From assembly GCA_019914945.1 (NCBI GenBank), contig CM034102.1, positions 7,863,501 to 7,927,500 on the forward strand: 64,000 nucleotides of DNA, written 5' to 3'. This document shows, piece by piece, positions 45,001-56,978 of the stretch (positions are counted from its first letter, which is position 1; each line of letters opens with the position of its first letter). The stretch comes from Typha latifolia (Eukaryota > Streptophyta > Magnoliopsida > Poales > Typhaceae). The position numbers and the translations under genes were made by a program. Under the pieces are notes generated by a model, which made no database searches, was not told where the DNA came from, and saw only the letters and a list, made by a program, of their open reading frames with translations.

Positions 45001-46936
45001 GCGTGATCGAGAATATTTGACTAAATTTGACAGTAGAAGTAACGAAGGCATCTTCTTAGGATATTCGAGTAATAGCAGAGCCTACAGAGTATTTAATCTT
45101 AACACTTCTACTGTGATGGAATCTGCTAATGTAATGATAGATGAATCCACGACTGATTTAACTGAAGCTACTCCTATTTCTGTTTCTGCAGATACATATG
45201 ACGAAGAAATAGGAAAGGAGCTTGATCTGGAAATTGAGAATCAGGACGAGGACAAAGTTGAAATGAACAAAGATGAGCGCAACGCACCGGAACCATCCGC
45301 GAGTGAAATCAGATCATCCTTTGTCACAAGTGATCGGAGACATAAATGAACCAATTAAGACAAGACGACAAATCCAAAGTGAGGTATCATTTACTTGTTA
45401 TACATCTTCTTTTGAACCTAAAAATGTGTAGGAAGCATTGTTAGACGATTCTTGGGTTAATGCTATGCATGAGGAATTAGAGCAATTTTCTAGGAATGAT
45501 GTTTGGTATTTAGTTCCTAGACCTAAGAATGTGAACGTCATTGGAACAAAATTGATTTACAAGAATAAAAGTGATGAACATGGCAATATAGTTCGAAATA
45601 AAGCTAGACTCGTAGCACAGGGATATACTCAAGTTGAGGGTATAGATTTTGATGAGACATTTGCCCCTGTTGCTAGATTAGAATCTATTTATATACTGCT
45701 TGCTATTGCTTGTCACTTAAAATTTAAATTATTTCAAATGGATGTTAAAAGTGCTTTCTTGAATGGTACCCGGAATGAAGATGTTTATGTGGAACAACCG
45801 AAGGGGTTCGAAGATCAAAAATTTCCTTCTCATGTGTTTAAACTGAAAAAGGCCCTCTATGGGCTAAAACAAGCTCCAACAGCTTGGTATGAGAAGTTGA
45901 CCACTTTTTTAGTGGACACGGGGTTCACTCGAGGGGGAGTGGACAAGACATTATTCATTAGACGGTCGAACAGAAGTTTAGTTGTGGCACAAATATATGT
46001 GGATGATATTGGCTTCGGGGCAACGAGTCAATTGTTAGCTAAGGAGTTTGCTGATCTCATGCATAGCCATTTTGAGATGAGCATGATGGGTGAGTTGAAG
46101 TTCTTTTTGGGACTTCAAATTACTCAATTGGAAAGAGGGATATTTATCGCTCAAACCAAGTGCTAAGGATCTAGTGACTAAATTTGGTTTAGAAAATGCA
46201 AAACATGCTAGAACTCCTATGAGTACAACTACCAAACTAGGTAAGGATATTTCAGGACAAAGTGTTGATCAGACACTGTATAGGAACATGATTGGTAGTC
46301 TTTTGTACTTAACTGCTAGTAGACATGACATTGCATTTAGCGTCGGTGTGTGTGCTAGGTTTCAGTCTGAACCTAAGGAGACACATTTGTATGCTGTGAA
46401 ACGTATCATAAAATATGTCGGTGGCACAGTTGACTTAGGTATCTGGTTTACTTATGACTCGGGAGCTATCATATCTGAATACACGGATTCTGATTGGGCA
46501 GGTTCATGTGATGATAGAAAGAGTATCTCTGGTGAATGTTTTTATATTGGAAACAATCTGGTTGCTTAGCACAGTAAGAAACAAAACTTGATATCTTTAT
46601 CTACTACGGAGGCCGAGTACATTGCAGCGTGTAGTTGTTGTTCTCAATTACTATGGATGAAACAGATGGTCAAAGATTACGGCATTGAACAAGATATTAT
46701 GGTGCTTTATTGTGACAACATGAGTGCTATTAATATATCGAAGAACCTGTTCAACACTCGCGTACTAAACATATTGATATCCGACATCATTTTATACGCG
46801 AGTTAGTTGAAGACAAAATAATAGCACTAGAACATGTTGAGATAGAGAAACAGTTGGGTGATCTATTTATAAAACCTTTGGATTTATAGAGATTTGAGTA
46901 TCTTTGTACTTCTTTAGGCATTTGTGCTTTGGATTG
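42074..46936 (+). pseudogene. Copia F gag-pol polyprotein, broken by several stops and frameshifts
   Basis: Starts MDFHRDGPSSIRPPILDGSN. Gag: a helix-rich capsid-like region (42422-42830), knuckle CFECSGFGHIAQEC (about 42980-43020), a Glu-rich coiled-coil-like stretch (43190-43480) and a second knuckle CYHCGILGHIRPRC (about 43740). Protease LWYLDSGCSRHM (about 43905). Integrase: DDYSRYTWVAFL (about 44550), SDHGREF (about 44680), then the Glu region. RT: IYVDDIGFGA (about 46000), where relatives have IVFGA. RNase H runs to TSLGICALD. One frame of 651 codons spans 42422-44377. Breaks: stops at 42299, 44375, 44699, 44939, 45429, 46567 and 46888; frameshifts near 45300, 46166 and 46760. Gag-pol is a single reading frame in this lineage. 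Confidence 0.92.
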
Positions 46937-47955
46937 ATTTTCCTTTTGTTTTGGTTTGCGTGTTTTGGTTTGCATGTTTCATTATTTTACTATTTTCTTT
47001 TCGTTTTGTTTTAGGTTTTCTTTACTCTGAAATTTTCTTTTGTTTTTAGTTTCAGATTTGTCGAGAGTGTTTGTCATAAAAAAATAAAAAAAATAAAAAA
47101 AAATTGATGCACTCATATATTCAATAATATACTCTTGACATAAAAATATGATTTTTCTCTTGATTATGAGTTATTATAGTCAATTTTGTCATCTTGTAGT
47201 ATATTGTTTCAATTTTGATTTTGTCACTCCCTCGACTTTTATAATAATAAAAAATTTTATGCACTCATAACGTGTGTATATTCTTGTGTGAGCATGACAT
47301 CATGAAATTCTTTTTAAATAGCTCACTTTTGACCTTGATTTGCACAGTTTGACCTCATGCTTAGTCATCACAAATGTGTTCATAAAAGATCAATGAAAAG
47401 GGCTACAATGAGTTAGTGTGAAAGCCATCTTGTTTAGAGTCCAGTTTGACTCAGTACATTACTTGCAAATTAAATAAAATTTTTGCTACTTGTGTATATA
47501 TTCTCGCACATTGTTTGATTTGTACTATAAGAAAAGGGCTACCTACTCATGTGTGAAAGCCATCATTGCACCTATATGGTTTATGTATAAAAAAATAATA
47601 CAGGAAAAATTCCTGTTCGGTTATGGCGAATAAGTCGAAAAGTGCAAATTTAAATACTAAGTCGGTTTGACTACTGTGTTGTATCATTGTTTAAATAGGA
47701 AAGTTTATTTAAGAAGAATGTTTCATATTATCTATGCTCACCTTGCATATGTATATTGTTATGATCAATCAAGATTAATTTAATTTTGAGTGATGCATTA
47801 GAATTGATTATAATATGCTCTTGATGATTTGATTGATCTGTGTATGACTTATTTCATTTGATTGTCATATTCTATGTCTTGAATCTATTTTGAATTTTCT
47901 AGGAGTGCATCTCCAAAAAGATTTTTGATTTGTTTTAGTTTTAATTTAAAAAAAA
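46937..47955 (+). other. Non-coding region between pol and the third ORF of copia F
   Basis: AT-rich, with A/T homopolymers near 47085-47110 and no open frame. Conserved in sequence and position with 28266-29730 (antisense) of copia A, where a 533-bp part is duplicated. No separate function visible. Confidence 0.75.
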
Positions 47956-47958
47956 AGG

Positions 47959-48494
47959 GCGTTCGAACGCAGATTTTTGAGTTCGAACGCGGTGACTGGC
48001 GCGTTCGAACGCGCAGACTGGTGCGTTCGAATACACTCGAGGATTCTTTAAATATTGCGTCCGAACCCAAGGGTATTCATCTTCCATCTTCCAAACCCTA
48101 GAAACCCATCATTTCCTCCCTCTCGAATCTTCAAGATCTTGGTATTTTTCATCAAATCTTTTAGAGGGTAGTTCTCCTTTGGATCTTGCATCTTTCGGCC
48201 GAATTTCTGAGTTTTTCTTCACTTTTGCGAGGTATGATCATCCATCAATTTTCCTATTTTTTTATTCAATTAAGTCTTTTGATCTTGATTGATTTTGTGC
48301 GTTTTCAAGTTTTGATCACGTTAAAGTTACTATCTTGATGTTTCTTGTGTGATTGAACGTGATATCTTAGCGTTTTCAAGTGGATGATGGATTTCATTTA
48401 GGGCCTTCATGGTTTCTTTATTTCTTTTTGATTTCTTGTTTTTTTTGGTTGTTTTGGGCATGTATTGAAACTTGCATCTTGTTTCTTCCTCAAG
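47959..48494 (+). promoter_or_regulatory. Internal palindrome array, TATA-like box and probable leader intron before the third ORF
   Basis: Four TTCGAA cores (47959-48033), two of them perfect GCGTTCGAACGC, in a region otherwise AT-rich. A TATA-like TTTAAATA lies at 48047-48054. A C/T-rich leader-like stretch follows (48070-48225), with a donor GCGAG|GTATGA at 48231/48232 and an acceptor CTTCCTCAAG ending at 48494, right before ATG 48496. The antisense copy at 28150-28235 keeps the donor and two cores. Reading this as a promoter plus intron is inference. Confidence 0.5.
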
Positions 48495-48495
48495 A

Positions 48496-49426
48496 ATGCC
48501 TAGGAAAGCTGCAGTTTCCAAGAAACCTAGGCCGCCTTCATCACCATCTTCGGCCCCAAAGTTTTCTACTTCAACGGCTGCAGGATGATACAAAAATAAT
48601 TTTGGCACCCGTCCTATTATTTGTGAACGACCCGTGGTCATTTCCGATTTTTCATCTTTGGGGATCGAACAGATATTTACTGAGCGAGGATGGTTATCGG
48701 TGTGTCGGATGAAAGGGACTGCTTATGTGGAAGTTGTTTGCGAATTCTGTTGTAATGCCACCGTTTTAGAACGTTGTATTCGTTCTACTGTTCGTGGGGT
48801 GTCTGTATACTTGGACTCTGATGTTATTCGAGCTGAACTTCGTCTTCCTGATGGTGAGTTCCAGTATCCCACGTCTGCTCCACTTCTTGATGTCGATGAA
48901 TATGCTGGCACAGTACTGATCAAAGGGGAACGTTGGAAGGGAAACATGATGCCGCATGCGAAACTGACACCAGTGGCTCGCATGCTTCACCTGTTTTGTT
49001 TGTCCAACGTTACTCCCAAAACTCGACATTCCAGTATCAGTTTGGATCGTGCATTCCTTCTTCATGCAATGTTATCTGGAGTCTCTGTTGATTTGGCTGC
49101 GATGATCTATGATTTGATTCTCACAGCTGCATAAAAAGAAGCACCTCATGAAGGGTTACCGTTTGGCATCTTTATTACGAATTTGTGCATTCAGAGTGGG
49201 GTGCGTGTGGATGCTTCGGAACCTTCCATTACTTCGCACAAACCGTTGGATCGGATTACTCTTAAGCGGAGTCAAGCTCACGACTAGTCGTCTCCTCTCA
49301 AGCCGTCCTCTAAGGGGGAGTTACCACAGTACTCTAATCGTTTCGATCAACTTAGTACTCAAGTGCGGGATCTCCATTTGGCAATGACTGATTTACGAGC
49401 TGAGCAAGCTCGTCAGGGGACTGTAC
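48496..49426 (+). pseudogene. Third ORF of copia F (putative plant transposon / env-like protein), broken
   Basis: Starts MPRKAAVSKKPRPPSSPSSA, a basic, Pro/Ser-rich N-terminus that could be a nuclear signal. A frameshift near 48590 leads into one open frame to 49134 with IEQIFTERGWLSVC, YVEVVCEFCCNATV, VYLDSDVIRAELRLPDG, KGNMMPHAKLTPVARML and SSISLDRAFLLHAM. After a stop at 49134 it continues GLPFGIFITNLCIQSGVRV and ends in the coiled-coil-like NRFDQLSTQVRDLHLA before the Tk junction. The middle resembles the putative plant transposon protein domain found after pol in SIRE/Maximus elements. No membrane segment or signal peptide is evident, which argues against a classical envelope protein. 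Confidence 0.75.
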
Positions 49427-51366
49427 CAAGCCTTTGGTGGGCTGTGGTTGGACCCCAGCCCACTTCGGTCAAACTTGTGGGCTGCAGTCCAATTGCAGCC
49501 CACCTTGGCCCTTGCCTATTGGGTTAGGTTTGAGCCTAACCCAATACCTCTAGCCTAGCCCTTTTGGAACCATTTGGACCCTATAACCCCGTTTATCTTT
49601 GGCACCTGATTTAATTAGCCTGATACCACGTAATGATAATTTAGTATCATGTGAATTTTACGATAATATAAGACTCGCCCTAGAAGGCCTTGACTCATGT
49701 AATTGCCAATCATAAATGCGCTAATAAGATAATTAATTCTATTAGTTCGCTAATCTTACGTATGGCTTACTTGTGTGAATTAATAGGATTGACACTGCGT
49801 GAGGAGGATTTTGGGCTTCCGGAGGAGCCGGCTAACTGACGAGTTTTACCATACTGTGGAGATCCCCCAGGCGAGTAGACTTATACAAATCTAAAATAAC
49901 ATATTTATAGTCATTATACCTGTCATGACACTGTAGGAAATGTCAGTATTAATGCATGCAGTTAGTACACCATGTTATATCTTTTGCATATGTAGTTATT
50001 GATAACCTGCTCCTCATTATATTATGAGAAGGTTGAATGTAGCATAAACATTAGTGTGATAATGCTTTACATGTGTCCTGTATGGTATACCATTGCATAG
50101 ATGTATGATTACTGTGAATATAGAATGTAATGATCATGATGACTATAACATGCTTTATACACTCATAGACACTGCACCACTTCCACCTATTATTAGCAGT
50201 CGAATTCTGACTATGCAGTACCATTACTGACTCAGCCCAGGGTTAAGGGTAGAGTGTATCTTATATAACTATACTATTAGCGGCCTACACCTGAGGTCGG
50301 GAAGCCTGTGTGGCATTCAGGTAGTTATACTACATAGTTAGGACTAGATTATGATGATAGAAGAATATGATTATGAGGCGGGGATATAACTCTAGCGGTA
50401 CCCGACGACGCAGGGTTAGGGCGTCTGTGGATGAGCCAAGGGCTCCTGATTCTCCCGCTGAGAGCGGTGATGATTTAGAGAGAGTGAGATACGGGCTTAC
50501 GACTGGGGTCCTTAGTCTGATCGCCACAAACAACCGGTCACATGTAGTGTCGCCATACGCGTGTAGGTGACGTTACCGCTAGATGTGTATATATCCCCCC
50601 TCGATGTATGAGATGATGGATGATTATGTGATGGATGATTATTTCATGAGAGTATTTACCCTGTGTGGTGAATTAGCTCGGTGAGCGATGATAAGTATGA
50701 TTAATGCTTTGGTAGGCATGAGATGACTAAACTGCTATTTTATTGCTATGCATAACATGTAAAACCTATGATTGAGATGTGTACGAATAAAAGATTGTAT
50801 CAAGCTTTATATCTGTGTGAACTTATCATGATACGTTTAGGAACTAGCATGTTCCAGGATAGTGATTGGTAATCTTTATCCATTGCATTGACTTAGTAAA
50901 TTGTGGTAAGTCACTTCAATAAGCATATCGTTATCGTTAGCAAGTATAGGCATACATTGGATATACACATGTGATGCCATTATTTTAGATTGTATGGATC
51001 CTACTCGCTGGGCTCTAAGCTCACCCCTCATGGCGGTATTATTTCAGAGCTAAGGGACGCAGGTGCGGGTGGCGAGGAGTAGCTGCTTTTCCTTTTCTTT
51101 ACGTATATTAGTTGTATTAAGCCCCTGCGAGGGTGTGATGATGATGTTGTATTTTGGACTTTAGGATAGTATTATGGATGTATATTTGGAAGGCTTGTTG
51201 TGGCCTGTGGAACTTGTATCCGGACTATTATAATTGAGTTTATTTATGGTGAAATTGTGCTGTTGTGTGCCTTGTGAAATTTTTGTACTGACAGGTCATG
51301 TGATACACCGCGTGGGGGGATTTACCCACGCGGTTTACACGTGTATTTGGAGGTTTGGGTGTTTCA
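49427..51366 (+). mobile_element. Tk LTR, 3' part including its end
   Basis: Ends GGTTTGGGTGTTTCA at 51366, the inverted match of TGTAACAACCC at 19551. Contains GTGGGCT/AGCCCAC repeats (49435-49520), GGGTTAAGGGTAGAGTGTAT (50230), GGGGTCCTTAGTCTGA (50504) and GCGGTATTATTTCAGAGC (51033), shared with the other Tk copies. Non-coding. It abuts the RNase H end of a minus-strand Co1 element on the right, into which it was probably inserted. Confidence 0.7.
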
Positions 51367-54300
51367 GTTTCTAATATAAAAACATCCACCAGAGGTACTC
51401 TTTCTATCATCACATGAACCTGCCCAATCAGAATCCATGTATCCAGATATGATAGCTCCCGAGTCATAAGTAAACTAGATACATAAGTCAACTGTGCCAC
51501 CGACATATTTTATGATACGTTTCACAGCATACAAATGTGTCTCCTTAGGTTCAGACTGAAACCTAGCACACACACCGACGCTAAATGCAATGTCAGGTCT
51601 ACTAGCAGTTAAGTACAAAAGACTACCAATCATGCTCTTATACAGTGTTTGATCAACACTTTGTCCTGAAATATCCTTACCTAGTTTGGTAGTTGTACTC
51701 ATAGGAGTTCTAGCATGTTTTGCATTTTCTAAACCAAATTTAGTCACTAAATCCTTAGCATAATTGGTTTGAGCGATAAATATCCCTCTTTCCAATTTAG
51801 TAATTTGAAGTCCCATAAATAAGAACAACTCACCCATCATGCTCATCTCAAAATGACTATGCATGAGATCAGCAAACTCCTTAGCTAATGATTAACTTGT
51901 TGCCCCGAAGACAATGTCATCCACATATATTTGTGCCACAACTAAACTACTGTTCGACCGTCTAATGAATAATGTCTTGTCCACTCCCCCTCGAGTGAAC
52001 CCCGCATCCACTAAAAAAGTGGTCAACTTCTCATACCAAGCTCTTGGAGCTTGTTTTAGCCCGTAGAGAGCCTTTTTCAGTTTAAACACATGAGAAGGAA
52101 ATTTTTGATCTTTAAACCCTTTCGGTTGTTCCACATAAACATCTTCATTCAGAGTACCATTCAAGAAAGCACTATTAACATCCATTTGAAACAATTTAAA
52201 TTTTAAGTGACAAACAATAGCAAGGAGTATACGAATAGATTCTAATCTAGCAACAGGAGCAAATGTCTCATCAAAATCTATACCCTCAACCTGAGTATAT
52301 CCCTTTGCTACGAGTCCAGCTTTATTTCGAACTATATTGCCATGTTCATCACTTTTATTCTTGTAAATCCATTTTGTTCCAATGACGTTCACATTCTTAG
52401 GTCTAGGAACTAAATATCAAACATCATTCCTAGAAAATTGCTCTAATTCCTCATGCATAGCATTAACCCAAGAATCGTCTAACAATGCTTCCTTCACATT
52501 TTTAGGTTCAAAAGAAGATGTATAACAAGTAAATGATACCTCAATTTGGATTTGTCATCTTGTCTTAATTGGTTCATTTACGTCTCCGATCACTTGTGAC
52601 AGTGGATGATCTGATTTCACTCTGGCAGATGATTTCGGTACGTTGCAGTCATCTTTGTTCATTTCAACGTTGTCCTTGTCCTGATTCTCAATTTCCAGAT
52701 CAAGCTCCTTTCGTATTTCTTCGTCATATGTATCTGCAGAAACAGAAATAGGAGTAGCTTAAGTTAAATCAGTCATGGATCCATCTATCATTACATTAGC
52801 AGATTCCATCACAGTAGAAGTGTTAACATTAAATACTCTGTAGGCTCTGCTATTATTCGGATATCCTAAGAAGATGCCTTCGTTATTTCTAGTGTCAAAT
52901 TTAGTCAAATATTCTCGATCACGCAAGATATAGCATTTATTACCAAAAACTCGAAAATATTTAAGACTAGGTTTCTTACCTTTCCAGATTTCATATGCAG
53001 TCAATTTTGTACATGGTCTTAGATAAACACGATTTATCACATGTACCGCTGTATTAACCGCCTCTGCCCAAAACCTTTGAGGAACCTTTTTAGCGTGAAG
53101 CATAACCCTAGCCATTTCCTGCACAACTCGGTTCTTTCATTCCACAATCCCGTTCTGTTGTGGAGTTATAGGAGATGAAAATTCATGTTGAATACCAAGA
53201 GAATCACAAAATATAGAAAATTTTTCATTTTCAAATTCTCTACAATGATCAGAACGAATTCTAACTAGGGTAGTAGATTTTTCATTCTATAATTTTAAGC
53301 ATAGTGATTTAAAACTTCAAAGGTTTCAGACTTCTCACGTAGAAAGGCAACCCAGGTATATCTGGAGTAATCATCGACCATTTTTGTTGGACCCATCAAG
53401 TCCATGTGAACTAATTGGAGCACACGGTCGGTGGTAGCTGCATTTACCTTCTTGTGTGAAATCCTAGTTTGTTTTCCAATTTGACACGAACCGCAAACCC
53501 TTTTTGACATTTCTGTCATCTTATGTATTCCTCTTATCACTTCTTGTTTGGACAGAGTAAATAATTCCTTGTGATTCACATGTCCAAGACGTTGATGCCA
53601 AAGATCTGCAATGTCGAAAGAGGCACTCTTACATTTCAGTTTATGTGACTTTCCAACAACATAGCAATTATCAGATGTTCTAGATCCATAACATATAACA
53701 TTACCACCATGATCTAGAATAGTACAATCATTTTTGGAGAATTTTACCTCATAATCTTCATCACAAAATTGACTGATGCTCAGAAGATTTGCTTTCAAGC
53801 CATTAACATAAAGAACATTTTCAAGAGTAGGAACCCCCGAAAAACTTACCTTCCCTTTACCTATTACCTTGGAGGAATTACTATCTCCGTATGTCACAAC
53901 TCCCCCTTCATGTTTTTCGAGATTAGAAAATAAGGATTTGTCACCTGACATATGTCTTGAACAGCAACTATCTAAATACCACAAGTCAGAATTTAAAGCT
54001 TTCAAGGCAGTATGTACAACATAACATTTCAAATCACTTTTCTTGACCCATATGGCCTTTGTTTTCATCCCATAAATAAAAGCACTTCTAAGTTTTTGCA
54101 AAAGTTTGCAACGAGGTCCAATATGCCCTAGAATGCCGCAATGATAGCATGTCGGAACAAACCTTTTTCTACTCACCTTTTCTCGAGGAGTGTGACTAGA
54201 GTTTACCTTTGGTACCGTCGAAGTTTCACTAGTTTGTAGATTCAACTTCAGTTTAGAAGCATTCATCCATGATTGCTTTATAAATGCGGTTGATGGCTTC

Positions 54301-54701
54301 AGGTATTCTTCCTTTTGTATACCTGCAGAAACAAAGACAATTTTGTTATTATTTGAATTACTAGTGTATCCAACACCATACCTGTCTTTTTCAGAGATCT
54401 GAGCTTTTAGAATCTCATCAAGTTTGTTCTTCCCTTTTAGAAATGTCACTTCCTTATTCAATCGCTCTAGTTCAATTTCATCAGCCTTCATTTTATTTTT
54501 CGCATTGTCAAGTTGTTCAGAAAGGTCTTTGACACGTTCAAGCTCCAATTTGTACTTCTCCTCAAATTGAATTCTTTCTGGTTCAATTACCTTGAGTCGT
54601 TGATGTAGTCTAAGATTGCTTTTCTTGAGTTTAAATGACTCTAGGTACAGGTTATTATATGCCTTTTGAATTTCAGATTCATCTTCTTCAGCTGTTAACA
54701 T
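51367..54701 (-). pseudogene. Copia G pol (gag C-terminus, protease, integrase, RT, RNase H start), broken
   Basis: One frame of 468 codons (54701-53295) covers the Glu-rich coiled-coil-like region, knuckle CYHCGILGHIGPRC, protease and the integrase start. The protease active site reads LWYLDSCCSRHM: the Gly of Asp-Ser-Gly is Cys, which should inactivate the enzyme. About 10 codons of integrase (ESLGGKRYIFL region) are deleted near 53380. Further frames: 53124-52759 (integrase end), 52392-51892 (RT with [10 protein letters not shown]), 51864-51475 (RT end into RNase H). Stops and frameshifts separate them. Confidence 0.9.
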
Positions 54702-54704
54702 ATC

Positions 54705-55813
54705 CTAATCATCTGTACTATCAGTATCAATATTGGAATCAATATTAAGTAGAGAAGAGGCAAAAGCTACAAAGTTTTCTTCGTCTTTTCCAGAATCATC
54801 ATCAGATTCATCTGAGTCATCCCAAGTAACTTTCATAGCTTTACCCTTATTCTTAAGGCGATTAGGGCATTCTTGTGCTATGTGACCAAAACCAGAACAT
54901 TCAAAGCATCGAACTTTATTCTCAGAATTCTTAATTTTCTGTTTGACACCATTGTTGCTCAAACCTGTGTTCGAACTTGCAGTATTCTTCTTTTTCACAA
55001 AGGCTTTGCTTTTCTCAAGTTTTTCAGCATTCAACTTGTTTGGCTTCCGAAAGAATTTATTGAACTTTTTAACGAACATGGCCAACATCTCAACATCAAA
55101 ATCACCTTCATCATCAGACTCCTCTATACTTTGTTCAACTGTGGATAGGGCAATCCCTTCGGACTTCCTCGGTTTTGAAAGGCTGGACTCAAATGTTTGT
55201 AGATTTCCTACCAATTGTTCAACTTTTATAGAATCGATGTCCTTACTTTCTTCAATAGCTGTAACTTTTGCTGAAACCTCTCTGGAAGAGACCTAAGGAT
55301 CTTACGGACAATTCTGTTTTCTGGAATTTTTTCTCCTAGGTTGAAACTGGAGTTGACTATATCACTCAGCTTTGCATAGAACTCATCAAATGTCTCATTC
55401 TCCTCCATACGTAGAGTTTCAAAACTAGTAGTCAACCTCTGAAGTTTAGAAAGTTTTACAGCCATAGTTCCTTCGTGAGTAGTTTCTAAGATCGTCCAAG
55501 CTTCTTTTGCTATCTCACAAGTAGAGATTCTTCTTAATTCTTCCGAGGAAACACAACTAAAAATTGCATTTATTGCCTTGCTATTCCATCCAACTTTTTT
55601 ATAGTCTGACCTATCCCATGACTCTATCGGTTTATCAGCAAGTTTATCATCCACCATGTACATTGGTGGACTCCAACCATTCACAACGGCAAACCATACT
55701 CGTTCATCTATAGACTTCAAGTAAGCTCTCATCCTAGCTTTCCAATATCCATAATTTGATCCATCTAGGATAGGAGGTCTAATAGATGATGGTCCATCTC
55801 TATGAAAATCCAT
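54705..55813 (-). pseudogene. Copia G gag, broken by one frameshift
   Basis: Starts MDFHRDGPSSIRPPILDGSN at 55813. The capsid-like region runs to about 55226, where a frameshift (after ILRSLPERFQ) moves into the frame 55214-54705. That frame contains KKFNKFFRKPNKLN, knuckle CFECSGFGHIAQEC and an acidic stretch (DDSDESDDDSGKDEE). A stop at 54705 separates it from the 468-codon frame. Confidence 0.9.
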
Positions 55814-55844
55814 GCCTATCTGATCTCTCTCAAAGGTGAGAGAA

Positions 55845-55860
55845 CCTGCTCTGATACCAA
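55845..55860 (-). other. Primer binding site of copia G (antisense)
   Basis: CCTGCTCTGATACCAA, the reverse complement of TTGGTATCAGAGCAGG, one base from the LTR end at 55862. Confidence 0.9.
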
Positions 55861-55861
55861 T

Positions 55862-56394
55862 TGAAAAAATCCCTAGACACAAGTATGTATCTAAATACTT
55901 GGCAATGATATCGCTCGTTCGCTTAAGTAAAAGTCCATAGAAATATTAAGAACGAAAGCAGAGATGAACGCCAAGATTTTAACGTGAAAAAACCCAAACG
56001 GGAGAAAACCACGGATCCAAACTCGAATCAAAACCAATCACTAGAATAGTAGCAGTTACAAGACTGACTCACAAAACAACCCGTCGATCCAAACGACTTT
56101 GTTCTTCTCAGTCTTGCTCGCTGGAACCCACGATTCACTGCTTCTCGTGATTGAAGCCTAACCTCAGTAACCCTCGAGATTGATATTTCGTCTAGATAAC
56201 CCTTAAGATGAAAGATTAACTTTTTAATAATGAGTGGAACCTTGTTAGTTGAAGAACCGATGTAGCCTCAAGAAGTCTCCTTCAATAATGCTTCTTCAAA
56301 CCAGAGATATTATAGACTTGTGTAAAGCTCATATACATGAAAAAATACACTTAGAATATTTTGTACACAATTGCCAACAAATAAAAACCTAACA
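55862..56394 (-). mobile_element. 5' LTR of copia G with the palindrome array deleted
   Basis: Both ends are intact (TGAAAAAATCCCTAG at left, AAAAACCTAACA at right), but it is only 533 bp. Relative to the LTRs at 26074 and 59129 about 410 bp are missing at 56296-56301, between GCTTCTTCAA and AACCAGAGAT. That removes the whole array and the TATA box. The lost segment is bounded by TTCAA in the intact LTRs. Confidence 0.85.
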
Positions 56395-56524
56395 GTCTTA
56401 GTGGCTTATAGATTTAACTAGACTTGCCTTAAGTGCTTACATAAGAAATAAACATGACTTAGCCAAATCAGCCTTCATTATCATTCTCATATTGATTCTT
56501 CATTCTACCACAAATAGAGTCTGA
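56395..56524. other. Short unassigned segment between elements
   Basis: 130 bp of AT-rich DNA with no recognisable repeat; possibly host sequence. Its last bases TCTGA (56520-56524) form the left target duplication of the next element. Confidence 0.5.
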
Positions 56525-56978
56525 TGATACACTTAGTTAGGATCTTTTCTTATTGCATTAGTTATTTATTTTCACTAAAATAAAATTCCTATAGGTCACG
56601 TTCCAAAGCAGGAGGGGTCATGTTCGAATGCCCTTGCCAACGCCTGCATTAGATTTGCAAATATAGATAACGTGTATTATGCATTGGAACACGATCGGGC
56701 GAGTTCGAACGCCCGCATTCGAACACCTGCATCATGTTCGCACATACAGAGAATGTCTTTTGGTGTGTTCGAACATTATTAAGCGCGTTCGAACGCGATC
56801 GGCGGGAATCGTCTATAATTAGGGTTACTTATTGTTTTAGGACTTGTTGGCTAGCCTTTATAAATATGTGGATGGTAGCCAACTTAATTATGCTATTGGA
56901 TTATTAATGTCTTACCTCCTATCTTCTCTCTACACTCTCTCCCTACTCCCTCTTCACCATCATTCCACCTCTACCCAC
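56525..56978 (+). mobile_element. Truncated 5' LTR of element E
   Basis: Keeps U3 with the array (about 56597-56810), the TATAAATATG box near 56859 and part of the leader, then jumps at about 56978 into gag. LTR 3' end, PBS and gag start are deleted. Confidence 0.8.

Larger units (their letters stand above)
40998..49426 (+). mobile_element. Co1 SIRE-like copia element F (plus), 3' truncated
   Basis: The most complete Co1 copy: 5' LTR (40998-42025), PBS (42027-42042), gag-pol (42074-46936), long 3' non-coding region, internal palindrome array with promoter-like sequence, and third ORF (48496-49426). The 3' LTR is missing; at 49427 Tk LTR sequence begins. Left target duplication would be GATGT (40993-40997). 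It is inserted in a Gy2 LTR. Confidence 0.92.
51367..56394 (-). mobile_element. Co1 SIRE-like copia element G (minus), 3' truncated
   Basis: In element order: 5' LTR (antisense 55862-56394, internally deleted), PBS, gag, protease, integrase, RT and part of RNase H, ending at 51367 where Tk sequence begins. Third ORF and 3' LTR are missing. The coding region mirrors copia F in inverted orientation about 2 kb away. Confidence 0.92.

Noticed and set aside
48496..49426. Calling the third ORF a true viral envelope gene
   Set aside because: No signal peptide, transmembrane segment or furin-like site is visible; plant transposon protein / env-like ORF of unknown function is the safer call.
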